Shown here piece after piece: positions 1-9,953 of a DNA stretch of 64,000 nucleotides (positions within the stretch are counted from its first letter, which is position 1; each line of letters starts with the position of its first letter). The DNA comes from Parietichytrium sp. I65-24A (lineage: Eukaryota > Sar > Bigyra > Thraustochytrida > Thraustochytriidae): contig BLSF01000024.1 of the NCBI GenBank assembly GCA_012862575.1, positions 64,843 through 128,842 on the forward strand, in the 5' to 3' direction. A program made the translations under genes and the position numbers. Below the pieces are notes generated by a model that was given only the letters and a program-made list of their open reading frames with translations, made no database searches and was not told the DNA's origin.

Positions 1-1427
1 CTCCTGAACCCAGCAACCTCCGCCACCCTCTCGGCACCGACCTTGCCTGCCGTCGCGTAATAATTGAACCTCCTTCGCAGCTCCTCCAACTCGCGCTCCT
101 CCTCGTCCTCCTTGGCATCCCTGCGCATTTTCCGAAACGCATTTTTAGCACTCCTTTCTCTCGCATCGTGTGCATGTGCATGTGCATTATGTGCATGCTC
201 ATCTTGATCTGTTTCGTCCCCAGCTTCAAGTCGCACCTCGGCGTCCTCCGCGTGGTGCAGCACCCAGTGCAGAACGCCCGCTCCCATCTCTGCCATCTGC
301 GCCTTTGCGCCCACGCGTCCCACATTCGCTTGCCCATCCATGCGTTCACCACACATCTGCTTGGCTGTCACATCTCCAACGCCAAATTCAGTCGCGCCAT
401 CTTGTCCAACTCCATCTGCATGCTCCTCTCCTTCATTGCGTCCGTGCTCAAGCTCGTGTCCATTCTCATGCCCATTATCGTGTTCACATTCACATTCACG
501 TTCACGTTCGTATTCGTATTCATATTCATGCTCTCCGAGGAACACGGCTCCTCCTGCGCGGCAAACCTGCAGGGATACTGCGCTGGATGTGGAATATGGC
601 AGCGCAAACAACGCTTTCAACGACGACGCGCTACCGATAAAGTCCGGTTCTTCCGCGCCGTCCCGAAACGCCTGCTCCATCAGCCACCACGCGTCTTCTT
701 CCGCGAGCCGGTTCTCCACCGCAGAACCCGCCGAAGGGCCTGCAGGGCCCGCAGAACCCGCCGAAGGTGCTGCGTCCGAGCGAGGCGAGGCGGAGTCGGT
801 GGAGAAGGAGGTTGGGTTCTGCGCGGGAGAACCGGGGCGCCAGAGCCGGTTCCAGCGGTCCACGCGCGGGGAGACGTGCGCGGGTGGTGGGGGAGGGTGG
901 GACGACTGTCCGTGGAAGGCGGGTTCCGTGTCGAGATCTGGCAGGAGGAGGTCCGGCGTGGGTTCTCGGAAGCGGAACCGCTGCTGCTCGAACACCACGC
1001 TCGGGTTCCCGGGCGGGTTCTCCTGCGGGAACCACACGTCGAACGCGAGGCGGCCGTACTGCGGTTCCGACGCCTCCGACTGGCTCCCGTCGTCCGAGCT
1101 CCTGCTACTCCTACGGCTCCTGCTACTTGCACTCTTACTCGCCGAGAGCGAAGAACCGGAACCGCCCCTTGCCGTGGTTGGCGAAAGAACCGGGGAACCG
1201 GACCGCACCTGGTCCACCAGCCGCAGGCTCACCAGTCCCGAAAGGTTCCCCAGCTCGTCGGCCTCCTCCGCGGGGCCGGTTCCCGGTTCTTCAAACCGAT
1301 TCTCCTCCTCCTCCTCCTCATCATCATCATCATCATTAACACTAATCCTTTCTTCTTTTGGAACCAGAATTCTCGGCGGACCCGGGTCTGGTAACAGTCG
1401 CGCTTCATCGTCCTGCGGTGAGACCAT
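1..1427 (-). CDS. Acidic, low-complexity protein of unknown function; 3' end beyond the window
   Basis: On the minus strand an ATG at 1427 opens a frame of about 475 codons with no stop before base 1, so the C-terminus is missing. I do not recognise the family. Order of visible parts: an Asp/Glu run near residues 32-42; Ser/Arg- and Pro/Gly-rich stretches; a less biased patch around residues 130-160 containing AFDVWFPQEN; an EDAWWLMEQAF helix-like patch near residue 260; a charged His/Glu repeat near 310-340; and a basic/acidic helical segment at the edge (REL-EEL-RRRFNYYATAGKV). It has no signal peptide or membrane segment. The opposite strand also carries long open frames here (for example 340-1620). 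The minus frame is preferred because it has an ATG, amphipathic and acidic segments, and runs to the edge without a stop. Confidence 0.6.
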   Translation of the reverse strand, partial: MVSPQDDEARLLPDPGPPRILVPKEERISVNDDDDDEEEEEENRFEEPGTGPAEEADELGNLSGLVSLRLVDQVRSGSPVLSPTTARGGSGSSLSASKSASSRSRRSSRSSDDGSQSEASEPQYGRLAFDVWFPQENPPGNPSVVFEQQRFRFREPTPDLLLPDLDTEPAFHGQSSHPPPPPAHVSPRVDRWNRLWRPGSPAQNPTSFSTDSASPRSDAAPSAGSAGPAGPSAGSAVENRLAEEDAWWLMEQAFRDGAEEPDFIGSASSLKALFALPYSTSSAVSLQVCRAGGAVFLGEHEYEYEYERERECECEHDNGHENGHELEHGRNEGEEHADGVGQDGATEFGVGDVTAKQMCGERMDGQANVGRVGAKAQMAEMGAGVLHWVLHHAEDAEVRLEAGDETDQDEHAHNAHAHAHDARERSAKNAFRKMRRDAKEDEEERELEELRRRFNYYATAGKVGAERVAEVAGFR

Positions 1428-2092
1428 CGTGCGAGCTCTCCCGGAGAGAGAGCCGGCTGGCGCCGCGCGGACAGTTGAAAGTGTGCGCGAGGACGCTGTG
1501 ATGGAGGTCTCTTGGAGGGGAGGGGCGCGAGGTGCCGGTGAGAGAGCGAGAAAACACGCGAGAAAAGCGAGACTGGTGCGTGGGAGATGCGTGTCTGCTG
1601 GGACCCAGCGGGTTGGGTAGGCCTGTATAAGGCTCGCTACGACCTTCTGGAAGGTTGAAAAGGTGATAAACTTGTTCAATTGATTGAAAAGCACGTATTG
1701 CAAAGGTGAAGGTGTCTTGGGACATCTTGGGACACCGCGAGAGAACATCAATTTGGAGGCACTGCGCATTGCAATGTGTTCCTTGAGGTCCACTAATGAC
1801 CTGCAAAATTCAGTACGAGACCAAAAAATAGACTTGAGAGGACCTCAGCGAATGCACATGCATTTTTTTTTTCAAATGCAACACGCCAGCACCCGCCTTC
1901 GGCAGTCTTCGTCGTGCTTGAAAGTTGCGCCAAAAGAATGCTGCTGCCTTACGCTCAACAACCTTCGCGCGATTCTTTTCGTGCAGCTCGGCTCATTCAA
2001 ATTACAAACAACAAACAACTACAAAAATGCGAATTCATTATACACAGCAACGATTTTCGCAAGATGCTCGCGTTCAAGGGCACTGCGCTGCG
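1428..2092. other. Intergenic, 665 bp
   Basis: This lies upstream of the minus-strand acidic protein gene and downstream of XPF. I see a T-run at about 1863-1872 and no recognisable gene or RNA. It presumably holds the 3' UTR of XPF and the promoter of the left-edge gene. Confidence 0.5.
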
Positions 2093-5000
2093 TCATTCCC
2101 CGTTACCATCCGCGACCTGGTTGACCATGTATGGCGCAATAGGCGTTTGTCCGGAGGCGGAAAGCTCCGGTGGCACGAAATTAAAAAAATTATAAAGTTT
2201 GGTGCCGTTCACCTTTCCTAGAAGACCGCATATGTCCTCCTGCGACATCAGGCTGAGTTCGCGAAGGCTTTTCACCTTGCTCAAGATGAGCCCAAAGTTG
2301 TGCACATACACGCCAGGCAGCCGGCGCAAAAGCTCTTGTGCGGCAATGTTGCCCATAGGCTGTTCACCACTGCCAACCCTCGCGGCATTTCCTGGTGCAT
2401 CTGCGGAGTCAGTTTGCGATTGGGTTATTGCATTTTCGGCGCTCACTGTCTGGTCTTGTGCCTCCTCAACATCTTGGGCCGATCCCGGAACTGGGATTGG
2501 AGCGAGGTCTGGCAGATCCGGAACTCCAACACGGGCGGCGGTGGTAGCATCCGGTTGGTCATAGTTGGCCTTCATCAACTTGAAGAGCGAGACCGTGGCG
2601 ACCGGATTCGGTGACCACAGCAGCCTCAGGCGCGGAAAGTGAATCACAAGCTGAACCATTTTGGAAATAATGCTCTTGTTGCTAATTTCCCCGGAGAGCT
2701 CGGATGCAGCTAGCAGAGAAAATGGGCGGCTTTCATCGAATTCAATGAGGAGGTTCGGACGGGTGTAATATCTGCACATTGCCTCCGCCTGCGTGAAGAG
2801 TCTCCCTGAGCTGAACGACCCGTGCAAGTCCGGTATAGATTTTCTCTCTACACAAATTTCTGGAGAGAGAATGTAATCACCTACTTCCAAGGTGCTCGGG
2901 GTGACCATGATCCCACTTTTGTGCAGCATGGACGGCAGCGCACTCCTGAATTCGCGCATGTCCACAACAATATGTGGCACAACGCTTGCCTTTGCCTTAC
3001 TGGTGCGACGCAAACTGCTCTCAAATATTGGCTCACCCGTGCTCACATTATATCCCACGATCGTGTTTTGCTGAATTTTCACTTGATCTAGCATAGCCGA
3101 GGCGTTTGAGCGCTCGATCTGAGGAAGCACGAGCCCGGCTTTTTCTTCTATAAGTTTTCGAAACATTTCCTGTTCGCGCTTGAGATCAGAGAGGTATCGC
3201 TGCTCCTCCACTGAGTCTTCGTATTGGAGGAAATACATTGTGACCTTCTTTGAGGGGTGGTTCTCGGCTTGGTACACCTCAACTTCCCGCACCATCCTCA
3301 CGTCTGGGTCATAAAGAATGACGAAATCAGGGTACAGCTCTTGTAGAATAGACTCCTGCTCACCCATAGACTCGATCGGAAACACAACTATATCAGCGGA
3401 CCCAGGCCCGTCGCCTTGAAGGGCTGCCCCAGCGCTGCCCCGCTGGGTCGAGCTCACTTGGTCCAAGCTCGACGACGAAGATCTTGTGGTACGGGAGACT
3501 TCATCGCCGTGGTTTGCCACAGATTTTTCCTTCGCCTTCCTTGGCGCGCTAGCACACCACTTTCCCCGTGCGTGCCGGATGTACGCCAGACAAAGCAGGC
3601 GAAATTCTGCACTCCTACCAAACTTTACGGTTTCCTCTGTACCATTTCCGGTTTTGTGAATGTAGCTGCCTCTGTATAGCTTCTCCTCAAGGTCGTCAAG
3701 CTCTAGCTCTCTCGCACGCGATCCATCTGAGGTACCGCCCAGGTGCAGATCGTCAAACCCTTTCAAGCCGTGAATTTGGCACAATTTCTTGAACTTGCTG
3801 TGCAAGTATCCCTCAAGACGACGGTCGTCCAAACTCAGCCCCCCTCGGCCAAGCCTCTGGCGCAGCTCATCACAACTGCGTTCATCTTTGCAAAAAATAA
3901 GAGTTTTGCAACCAGCATTTGCAAATCCGGCTGTGCCCTGACTCGGCCGAGCCTTTTTACGAAGGCCTTTAGCCGTTTCCTCAATCTCCTCAAGTACCTC
4001 CCTTAACAATCCAAACTTTGGGTTCTCTTCAAACATGATGGCCAACTGCGCCATGGAGTCTGTCGAACTGTCTTGCACCGTGGGGCTGGAATAGTCCTGA
4101 CAGGTTTTCTCAGCGTCTTTTTTCCCTCGCGGCCTTCTCTTCACTTTGTACACGCGTTGCTTGGCGAGCTGCCTCATATTCTCTGCGCCGTCCGTCGCGA
4201 GCCAAAGGGGGGGCGAGGACTGCTCCGCTGCTTCGTCGCATACTGCGTCAAAGATGCGAAGGAATGATACCGCATCGAACCTGAGCAGGTCGGGCAAAAA
4301 CTTGCGCAAAACCCCGACGTCGTGAACCAACTGCTTGGTGCGGCGACTCACCTTGTGCCACATTGGGTCCAACTGACGGCGTAGGGTGACCTCGAACGAG
4401 CGAAACAGCCCGTTTTCGACGGTCAAGCTAGACACGTCCAGATTTTGAGTCTGCTTGAGCTCCTTGAGGCACATATCGATGGAGGTCACGATCTCCGACT
4501 GTATGCCATGCATTCGTGGTGTCAGGGGTTGGGACATTTCTACAACATTTAAATGACATTGGTCTAACACTGAGCGAACAGACGTGTGAAATCGGGGCCA
4601 AATGTGCACCTTCTTGGCCCCCAAAGTGGACATGATCTGAGAAAGATACCCAAACTTTGCTCCGAGTTGCTCGGGGCTGTCTGAAAACGCTTTCACGAAG
4701 CCTCGGAAGGTGGAGATGCTGTGAACGATGTTCAAGATGAACGCCTCGCTGGAGTCCTCTGACACTCTGTGGGCTTTATCCACAATGAGCCCCGTAATTT
4801 TATCCACAGGCGCGACTCCTCTGAGCAGATCCACCACCAAAATGCGAGACGTCACCAGGTAGCAGCCTCCGTTCGCGTACATCCTCGCGCGCTCCATGGA
4901 CGTGAACTTGTTGGTGATAATCACAGGCGGCGAGACGGAGCTCTCCGGCCCGCTTCCTCCTGCAACTGCCGAGCAAATCAGCTCTGCGTCTTTGGACGCG

Positions 5001-5221
5001 TTGATCACGAACACCAGCGGCCTTTTCCTCGGCGCCGCGCTCACCGTCGTCTGCGCGCCAAGCTTCGCATGGTCCACTTTCCCGCACTCCGCTTGGATCA
5101 CTTTCACGATCAGTTTGCTGCACCCGAGTCCTTTCCCAACTACCGTCAGGGAGTTCTCGCCGCTCGCTGCCACGAACATCTCCCTCAGGAATGGCAGGTC
5201 CACCATCTCGCTCATGTCCAT
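2093..5221 (-). CDS. ERCC4: XPF/ERCC4/Rad1 structure-specific DNA repair endonuclease
   Basis: Catalytic subunit of the XPF-ERCC1 type nuclease, which cuts the damaged strand 5' of lesions in nucleotide excision repair and acts on interstrand crosslinks in the nucleus. The protein is 1042 aa; human XPF is 916. The N-terminal half is a degenerate SF2-helicase-like domain: GGCYLVTSRILVVDLL near residue 120 and a DEAH-position VDKAHR near 145. The C-terminal nuclease domain (about 755-870) carries the family signature GDYILSP...VERKSIPDL, with the metal-binding GD, ERK and D intact near 781-795. A helix-hairpin-helix region follows (about 960-1020, LLRRLPGVYV and EDICGLL), as expected for ERCC1 pairing. 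No intron is needed. The start is the ATG at 5221, just before the family-like N-terminus. Its promoter lies in a gap containing a G-rich octamer repeat. Confidence 0.97.
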   Translation of the reverse strand: MDMSEMVDLPFLREMFVAASGENSLTVVGKGLGCSKLIVKVIQAECGKVDHAKLGAQTTVSAAPRKRPLVFVINASKDAELICSAVAGGSGPESSVSPPVIITNKFTSMERARMYANGGCYLVTSRILVVDLLRGVAPVDKITGLIVDKAHRVSEDSSEAFILNIVHSISTFRGFVKAFSDSPEQLGAKFGYLSQIMSTLGAKKVHIWPRFHTSVRSVLDQCHLNVVEMSQPLTPRMHGIQSEIVTSIDMCLKELKQTQNLDVSSLTVENGLFRSFEVTLRRQLDPMWHKVSRRTKQLVHDVGVLRKFLPDLLRFDAVSFLRIFDAVCDEAAEQSSPPLWLATDGAENMRQLAKQRVYKVKRRPRGKKDAEKTCQDYSSPTVQDSSTDSMAQLAIMFEENPKFGLLREVLEEIEETAKGLRKKARPSQGTAGFANAGCKTLIFCKDERSCDELRQRLGRGGLSLDDRRLEGYLHSKFKKLCQIHGLKGFDDLHLGGTSDGSRARELELDDLEEKLYRGSYIHKTGNGTEETVKFGRSAEFRLLCLAYIRHARGKWCASAPRKAKEKSVANHGDEVSRTTRSSSSSLDQVSSTQRGSAGAALQGDGPGSADIVVFPIESMGEQESILQELYPDFVILYDPDVRMVREVEVYQAENHPSKKVTMYFLQYEDSVEEQRYLSDLKREQEMFRKLIEEKAGLVLPQIERSNASAMLDQVKIQQNTIVGYNVSTGEPIFESSLRRTSKAKASVVPHIVVDMREFRSALPSMLHKSGIMVTPSTLEVGDYILSPEICVERKSIPDLHGSFSSGRLFTQAEAMCRYYTRPNLLIEFDESRPFSLLAASELSGEISNKSIISKMVQLVIHFPRLRLLWSPNPVATVSLFKLMKANYDQPDATTAARVGVPDLPDLAPIPVPGSAQDVEEAQDQTVSAENAITQSQTDSADAPGNAARVGSGEQPMGNIAAQELLRRLPGVYVHNFGLILSKVKSLRELSLMSQEDICGLLGKVNGTKLYNFFNFVPPELSASGQTPIAPYMVNQVADGNGE

Positions 5222-6553
5222 CGCTGCCTTGTGGAGTCACACATGCCCACAACTTTCCGTATCTGCCCCACTTCCCAGTCCGCGCCCGCCGTCGCTCTGT
5301 TCTGTGCTGGTACGCAGCGCTCGTTTCTCCCAAAGTCAGTCTTTTGCACGCACACGGTTGTTCACTCCAAGTTGAAGTTTTGGGTCTCCTGTTCTCCTGT
5401 GCTGAGTGACACTCTTATCTTACTTTACTTTCTTTGCAGCGATACATTCGGGTTCTTGGGTTCCTGGGTTCCTGGGTTCCTGGGTTCTTGGGTTCTTGGG
5501 TTCTTGGGTTCCTGCCAGAAGTCACAGTGAAAACCTTTGCGCTTTCTTGGTTTCGAGACGGGGTGTGTGAGTGGGTAGATTCGTCGCCAATTGAGCTTTA
5601 CAAGAAACCATGAGACTATAGTTTAAAGAATTAGAATTATAAAATTGTAAAAATTTTTCTGTTCAGCTGTGAGGCTCAAAATGCAAAACTGTCTACTCCC
5701 ACTCATATTTACCCCTAACATACGATAGATCAATCGCTAATTAAGTAAGCATTCGCGAGAGTCCTACATCTGAGATTAGCAAAAAACATACTCCATGCTG
5801 CTAACGAATCTAACGCGAGCAACAGAGGGAGAACAAGGAGAGCATAGCCTCTCCACTACGACTCCCCCCATCCCGCTACACAACCCACCTACAAAACCCT
5901 CCTTACCATTTCCTCTACCCACTCATACCACATTCCTCTAACACCATCGGTAGACTAAAATCTATCGCTAAGGGCGGGTTCTATGGCACCTGTAGCGAAG
6001 CGTAGCGCGGCGGTGATACGATTAGCGAGGGTTAGGAAAGAAGGTGAGTGGTGGGAGAGAGTTGCAGTGAGAGAGACAGAGAGACCATCGAAGAGGCGAG
6101 ACTTTCCCACTTTGCGAGTTCGTTCCTTTGGGGCACTTTCAGACCCATAACATCGACTTGACACTGCGCGTCCGTATCATTCAACGCGGTTCTGCGTGCG
6201 CGGACTGTGCTGCCGCGGGTTCCAAAGGTGCTGAGCTGACGGGTTCTGTGACCCTCGGTGTTGCTTCTGCTTCTGCTTTTGCTTTTCATACGGACGCGTG
6301 GCTGTTTGCGTTGCGCGGGTATACGCGTTCCGGGTCCCGGTCATTCCAAAAGTTGTCTGATTTGAAGGGTTTGGTGGACCGGCCCCGCGAGTGAGGGCGT
6401 GTGGCTGGCTTTGCGGCGTGTTGAGAACGGGGGCGTCTTCACTCATAGTCTGTCTCTCAGGTTGCGATACGTTAAATTACGTTGCGTTGCGTTTGAGTTT
6501 GGGATATTGTTGAGCCATTCGTGTGTTGTATTGGCGTGGGCACCCGTCGAGGG
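5222..6553. other. Divergent intergenic region between XPF and BMT5-like gene
   Basis: A 1.3 kb gap between two divergent starts, so it probably holds both promoters. It contains the GGGTTCYT repeat (5450-5514) and a TTCTGC/TTTTGC pyrimidine-rich repeat near 6265-6287. Around 5850-6060 the DNA is rich in CTACCCA-type and GTAGCGA-type words. I see no gene or RNA. Confidence 0.5.
5450..5514 (+). repeat. Octamer tandem repeat GGGTTCYT with eight GGG runs
   Basis: About eight units of 8 bp, each starting with GGG and separated by five-base loops. This satisfies the usual G-quadruplex pattern (four or more G3 tracts with loops of 1-7). It sits 229 bp upstream of the XPF start codon. The G-rich strand is the plus strand, i.e. 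XPF's template strand. Confidence 0.9.
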
Positions 6554-7375
6554 ATGGCGGACGTGGAGAACTCGAAGAGGGCGAAGGGGCGGAGGAAATG
6601 GAGACGCAAGCAAAAGAAAAGGCCTGCGGAAATGGACGGAAATGCGTTGGAGTCTGAGACCACCACGAAGAATCATGCTCGGCCCCCCAAGTCGGGGAAA
6701 CGCGCAAGAAGAGAATCGGAGAGCGCCATGGAAAAGCCCTCCAAAGTACAGAGACTGGGACTTGGGAAAGGTCATTCAAAGTACGTTGATCCATCCAAGA
6801 GAATTCTTATCCTCGGTGATGGGGACTTGAGCTTCTCGGTAGCAGTGGCGCGCTCAAGAGTTTACGGAGGAGAGGACTGTGAAGAGATTGTTTGCACCAG
6901 TTTCGACAGCGAGAAGATTGTGGAGAAGAAATACCAGCATCACGCTTCACGAAATATAGCTGCGCTGAACATGTTAACCCATGCCACTGTGCAATTTAAT
7001 GTGGACGCAACGAACATACGTCGCACGTTACAAGAGAGTGTTCTGCAAGACGGCTTCGACTTGATAGTTTTCAATTTTCCGCACACCGGTTCCCAGCGAG
7101 TCCATGAGAACCGTGCTATGCTCGCCGAATTCTTTGCGAGTGCTCGAAAAGCACTTCGGCCCGGTGGAGCAGTTGACGTGACCATGAACGAGGGAAGACC
7201 GTACTGCGACTGGGGCATTGAAAAGCTTGCCGAACAGTCCAAAATGGTGCTGGTCTCCCTGGTGCCGTTTAGCTTCGCTGACTTCCCCGGTTATCGCCAC
7301 AGAACGACTCTTCGAGGAGCTGCAACTCCGGACCCGACAAAGAGTAAAACATACAGTTTCATGCCGATTGCCTAG
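6554..7375 (+). CDS. BMT5: BMT5-like (DUF2431) rRNA uridine-N3 methyltransferase
   Basis: Predicted SAM-dependent Rossmann-fold methyltransferase of the DUF2431 family. The yeast member Bmt5 makes m3U in 25S rRNA in the nucleolus; FDXACB1 is the related animal protein. The start is taken as the ATG at 6554 (GGG ATG GCG context), because the frame further upstream contains only a GTG. The product is 273 aa. Residues 1-75 are Lys/Arg-rich, consistent with nuclear or nucleolar targeting. The SAM motif is ILILGDGDLSFS (about 83-94), followed by the acidic strand-end region near CTSFDSE, then FDLIVFNFPHTG (about 167-178) and the family motif VTMNEGRPYCDWGIEKLA (about 208-225). The exact substrate here is inferred from the family. 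Confidence 0.92.
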   Translation: MADVENSKRAKGRRKWRRKQKKRPAEMDGNALESETTTKNHARPPKSGKRARRESESAMEKPSKVQRLGLGKGHSKYVDPSKRILILGDGDLSFSVAVARSRVYGGEDCEEIVCTSFDSEKIVEKKYQHHASRNIAALNMLTHATVQFNVDATNIRRTLQESVLQDGFDLIVFNFPHTGSQRVHENRAMLAEFFASARKALRPGGAVDVTMNEGRPYCDWGIEKLAEQSKMVLVSLVPFSFADFPGYRHRTTLRGAATPDPTKSKTYSFMPIA

Positions 7376-9059
7376 CCCAGTGAATCTCCACAGTATTCCA
7401 GGCCCGCCCCCATGCGTATCAACACGCTCTGTCTTTTCCGTTGGGGCTGTCATGGATTCGGAAGATAGCGTGCCGACTCCAGCTGGCATGAACCAGCAAG
7501 CAGAAAAACGTCAATCGGTGCGTTGGAGCACTCCTATCCACTGGCCTTTGCAGAATCTGAACACTTCTCTGCCGCCCCCCTGTGTCGGTTTCACATTCTT
7601 TGCTCACAGTCAGTTCGTTTCGCTGGAACTGGCTCACAGTGCGCCCGTGCGCTCGAGCACAGCATCTTTCTGCTTGACGTGCGTTCACTATCTGTTCAGC
7701 AACTCTGTCGGCAAATTCGAGTCTTAGAAGAGGACTGACTATGAGACACTCCACCCTAGGCTGCGAATCGAAACGTTTTTTCAATCGCCGGTGAACACCT
7801 GTGCGAAAGTGTCAGCACGTACCTATTGCTCTGAACTCTCTTCCCTTTAACTTACAGTCGGTTTTAGTACCAGTCAGTGCAATTTCTCGACTGCTCTTGA
7901 ATACTTTTTATAGTAAGCGATGTAAGCGAAGCATCAAGAATGGCAAACCCACTCTTAGTGAAAAGTGCGAAAGGAATCAAGAGTCTGTGGAGATCTGTGG
8001 AGGTCCATAAGTTCAGTTCACTGTCAGCTAAACCACAATTAAGCTTAGAGCCAATCATTAACCAATACCAATTCCGATATGGCGTCGTGTGTGCACTGCC
8101 TATTCGCTTAGTAAACGTAAGAGTCCCACTTCTGAACAGAAATGCACTATTGCTGACTATGTATCTTGAGTAGTGAGCGTCAGCGAGAGGAGCAAGTTGG
8201 TCGAATACTCAGTCGCTCAGGAAAGAAGTGATTACGCCACTGGAAGAGAGCGGTCCTAAAGCTAATCATGCCGTCACTATCAGTCCTAGAGGATTGAATG
8301 ACGTCAGCTTGCAAGTGGTCGGGTCACAGAAAACCAGTGAAATCACGGAAGAAAAGTGCTCTCAGAAGTACGCCGTGAGTTCCGAGAACTTGTGAAAAGA
8401 TTGTTCTCCCGTTGTGACACATTGTGACTTGAACTACAGCTGCCGAAAGAATGGCTTCGCAGTCAGAATTTCGTTCGGTTGAAAACCGCCGAAAACGAAA
8501 CCAACTTGAGCAACCGAAGAAAGAAGTCCTAACACTCGGAGAGGAGCCAATGGGGGCCAGCGCTAAAGCAATCAGTTCGAAAAGATTGCAAAGATTCTCG
8601 CAGACTACCAGAGCAGTAGACAGAGATAGAGATAGAGAGGAGAGAGAGAATGTACTCTGTTGTTACTGACTGACATGTGACTCGGAAGACTTACTTGCAA
8701 TGGTCACTCATCTCCATTGCAGCCACATATGGGGAAAAAAGTATGTTTACGTCACTCACTCACTGTCAATCATTCATTCATTCACATTCACCTGCAAAGA
8801 AGCTTACCAATGGCCACTGTCAGATACCGTCAGCGCTAAGCAGGACATCACGAGGCGAAGAGATGTGGCAGCAGAAGGATAGCAGCAGACCCCAAACGAC
8901 GAAGCACAGTTGCGAATCACCCGCCCAAACAAGGCAAGACACAGTCAATACAAGAAAAAGTCAAAAGAAGACAAGCACGCGATCATTCGAGCAGCGCAGC
9001 GCACCAGCGGACCTCTCAGTCAGTTAATCAGTGCGAGCAAACTCTCACCCAAGGCGAAA
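7376..9059. other. Intergenic, 1.7 kb
   Basis: I found no supportable gene. There are short purine repeats (GATAGA/GAGA, about 8620-8650) and a TCACTCAC/CATTCATT stretch (about 8749-8790). A 72-codon frame starting at 8451 has no recognisable features. The distal part is presumably the promoter and 5' UTR of the TIL-protein gene. Confidence 0.45.
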
Positions 9060-9953
9060 ATGACCCGAGTCCTGGCAGTAGCTGTGGTGGCGTTGGTGGC
9101 CACTTGCGCGAATGGCGTTGTGCACGGCCAATTCCGCGGGTCGGTCTCGCCGGAGACGGACATGTGCATCGGAACGCAGGTGTGGATGGAGTGCAAGCCT
9201 TGCAACCAGGGTTGCACGACCAAGGACGAACCGTGCACGACCGAGTGCGTCCCAGGATGTGGGTGCCCAGAAACTATGCCATACTTTAACGAGGAGCATG
9301 GGGAGTGCGTGGAGGAATGCCCGACGTCCGAAGACTACACCAGCGACGACTTCGGCGGAGAAGAGTACAATACCGAGGAGAACTCCGGAAACTCCGGGGA
9401 GGAGTCGCATGAGTGCCCGAGCAACCTGGTTTATGTTGGCTGCGTCAGTTGCATGGAGACCTGTGGTGAGGGAATTGTCTGCGCCGATGAAGATCCAGAG
9501 ACTGGAAAGGGCTGCATCGCCGAGTGCGGCTGTCCTTCAGAGCTTCCTGTCTTTGACCGGGAGGCGAACAAGTGCATCGCCACTTGCGAACTTTACAACT
9601 TTACCATGCCGCCGCCTCCTTCTGAGGAATTCACCGACGCACCAACAGTGAGCGAGCCTACCGACGCACCAACAGTGAGCGAGATCTGTGAGGATGGAAT
9701 GATCCATACTAATTGCGTGGACTGCAGATCCGTTTGCTTAGAGGGCGAAGTAGTTAGAATGTGCGCCAATGGATGCCTCAGTCAGTGCCAATGCCCAGAG
9801 GACAGACCACACTATGACGAAATTAATCAGAAATGCGTTGCGCAGTGCTCTGCCGCTAACCCAGACCCGTTCACTTTGAACCAGATTGTGACCGATCTCA
9901 TCGACCGTCTTAAGCAAAAGGTGAACGAGTACACCGCGGAGCACACTTCCTAA
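9060..9953 (+). CDS. Secreted cysteine-rich protein with three TIL-like modules
   Basis: 297 aa. The ATG at 9060 begins a clear signal peptide (residues about 1-23, ending near VVHG). The open frame extends upstream only through unstructured sequence, so this ATG is chosen. Three modules with ten cysteines each follow, at about 36-87, 119-176 and 210-263. Their spacing matches the trypsin-inhibitor-like (TIL) fold, including the conserved C-x-C-P segment (CGCPETMP, CGCPSELP, CQCPEDRP). Linkers are acidic or Ser/Thr-rich, and one contains a direct repeat of TDAPTVSE. There is no membrane segment or anchor. TIL modules occur in protease inhibitors and in large extracellular adhesive proteins such as von Willebrand-like proteins. 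Which role applies here cannot be read from the sequence. Confidence 0.85.
   Translation: MTRVLAVAVVALVATCANGVVHGQFRGSVSPETDMCIGTQVWMECKPCNQGCTTKDEPCTTECVPGCGCPETMPYFNEEHGECVEECPTSEDYTSDDFGGEEYNTEENSGNSGEESHECPSNLVYVGCVSCMETCGEGIVCADEDPETGKGCIAECGCPSELPVFDREANKCIATCELYNFTMPPPPSEEFTDAPTVSEPTDAPTVSEICEDGMIHTNCVDCRSVCLEGEVVRMCANGCLSQCQCPEDRPHYDEINQKCVAQCSAANPDPFTLNQIVTDLIDRLKQKVNEYTAEHTS

Noticed and set aside
340-1620. 426-codon open frame on the plus strand (and an overlapping 408-codon frame)
   Set aside because: They lie opposite the ATG-initiated minus-strand gene. The products are Arg/Ser/Pro-rich without domain-like patches, as expected for the reverse of an acidic, GC-rich coding region.
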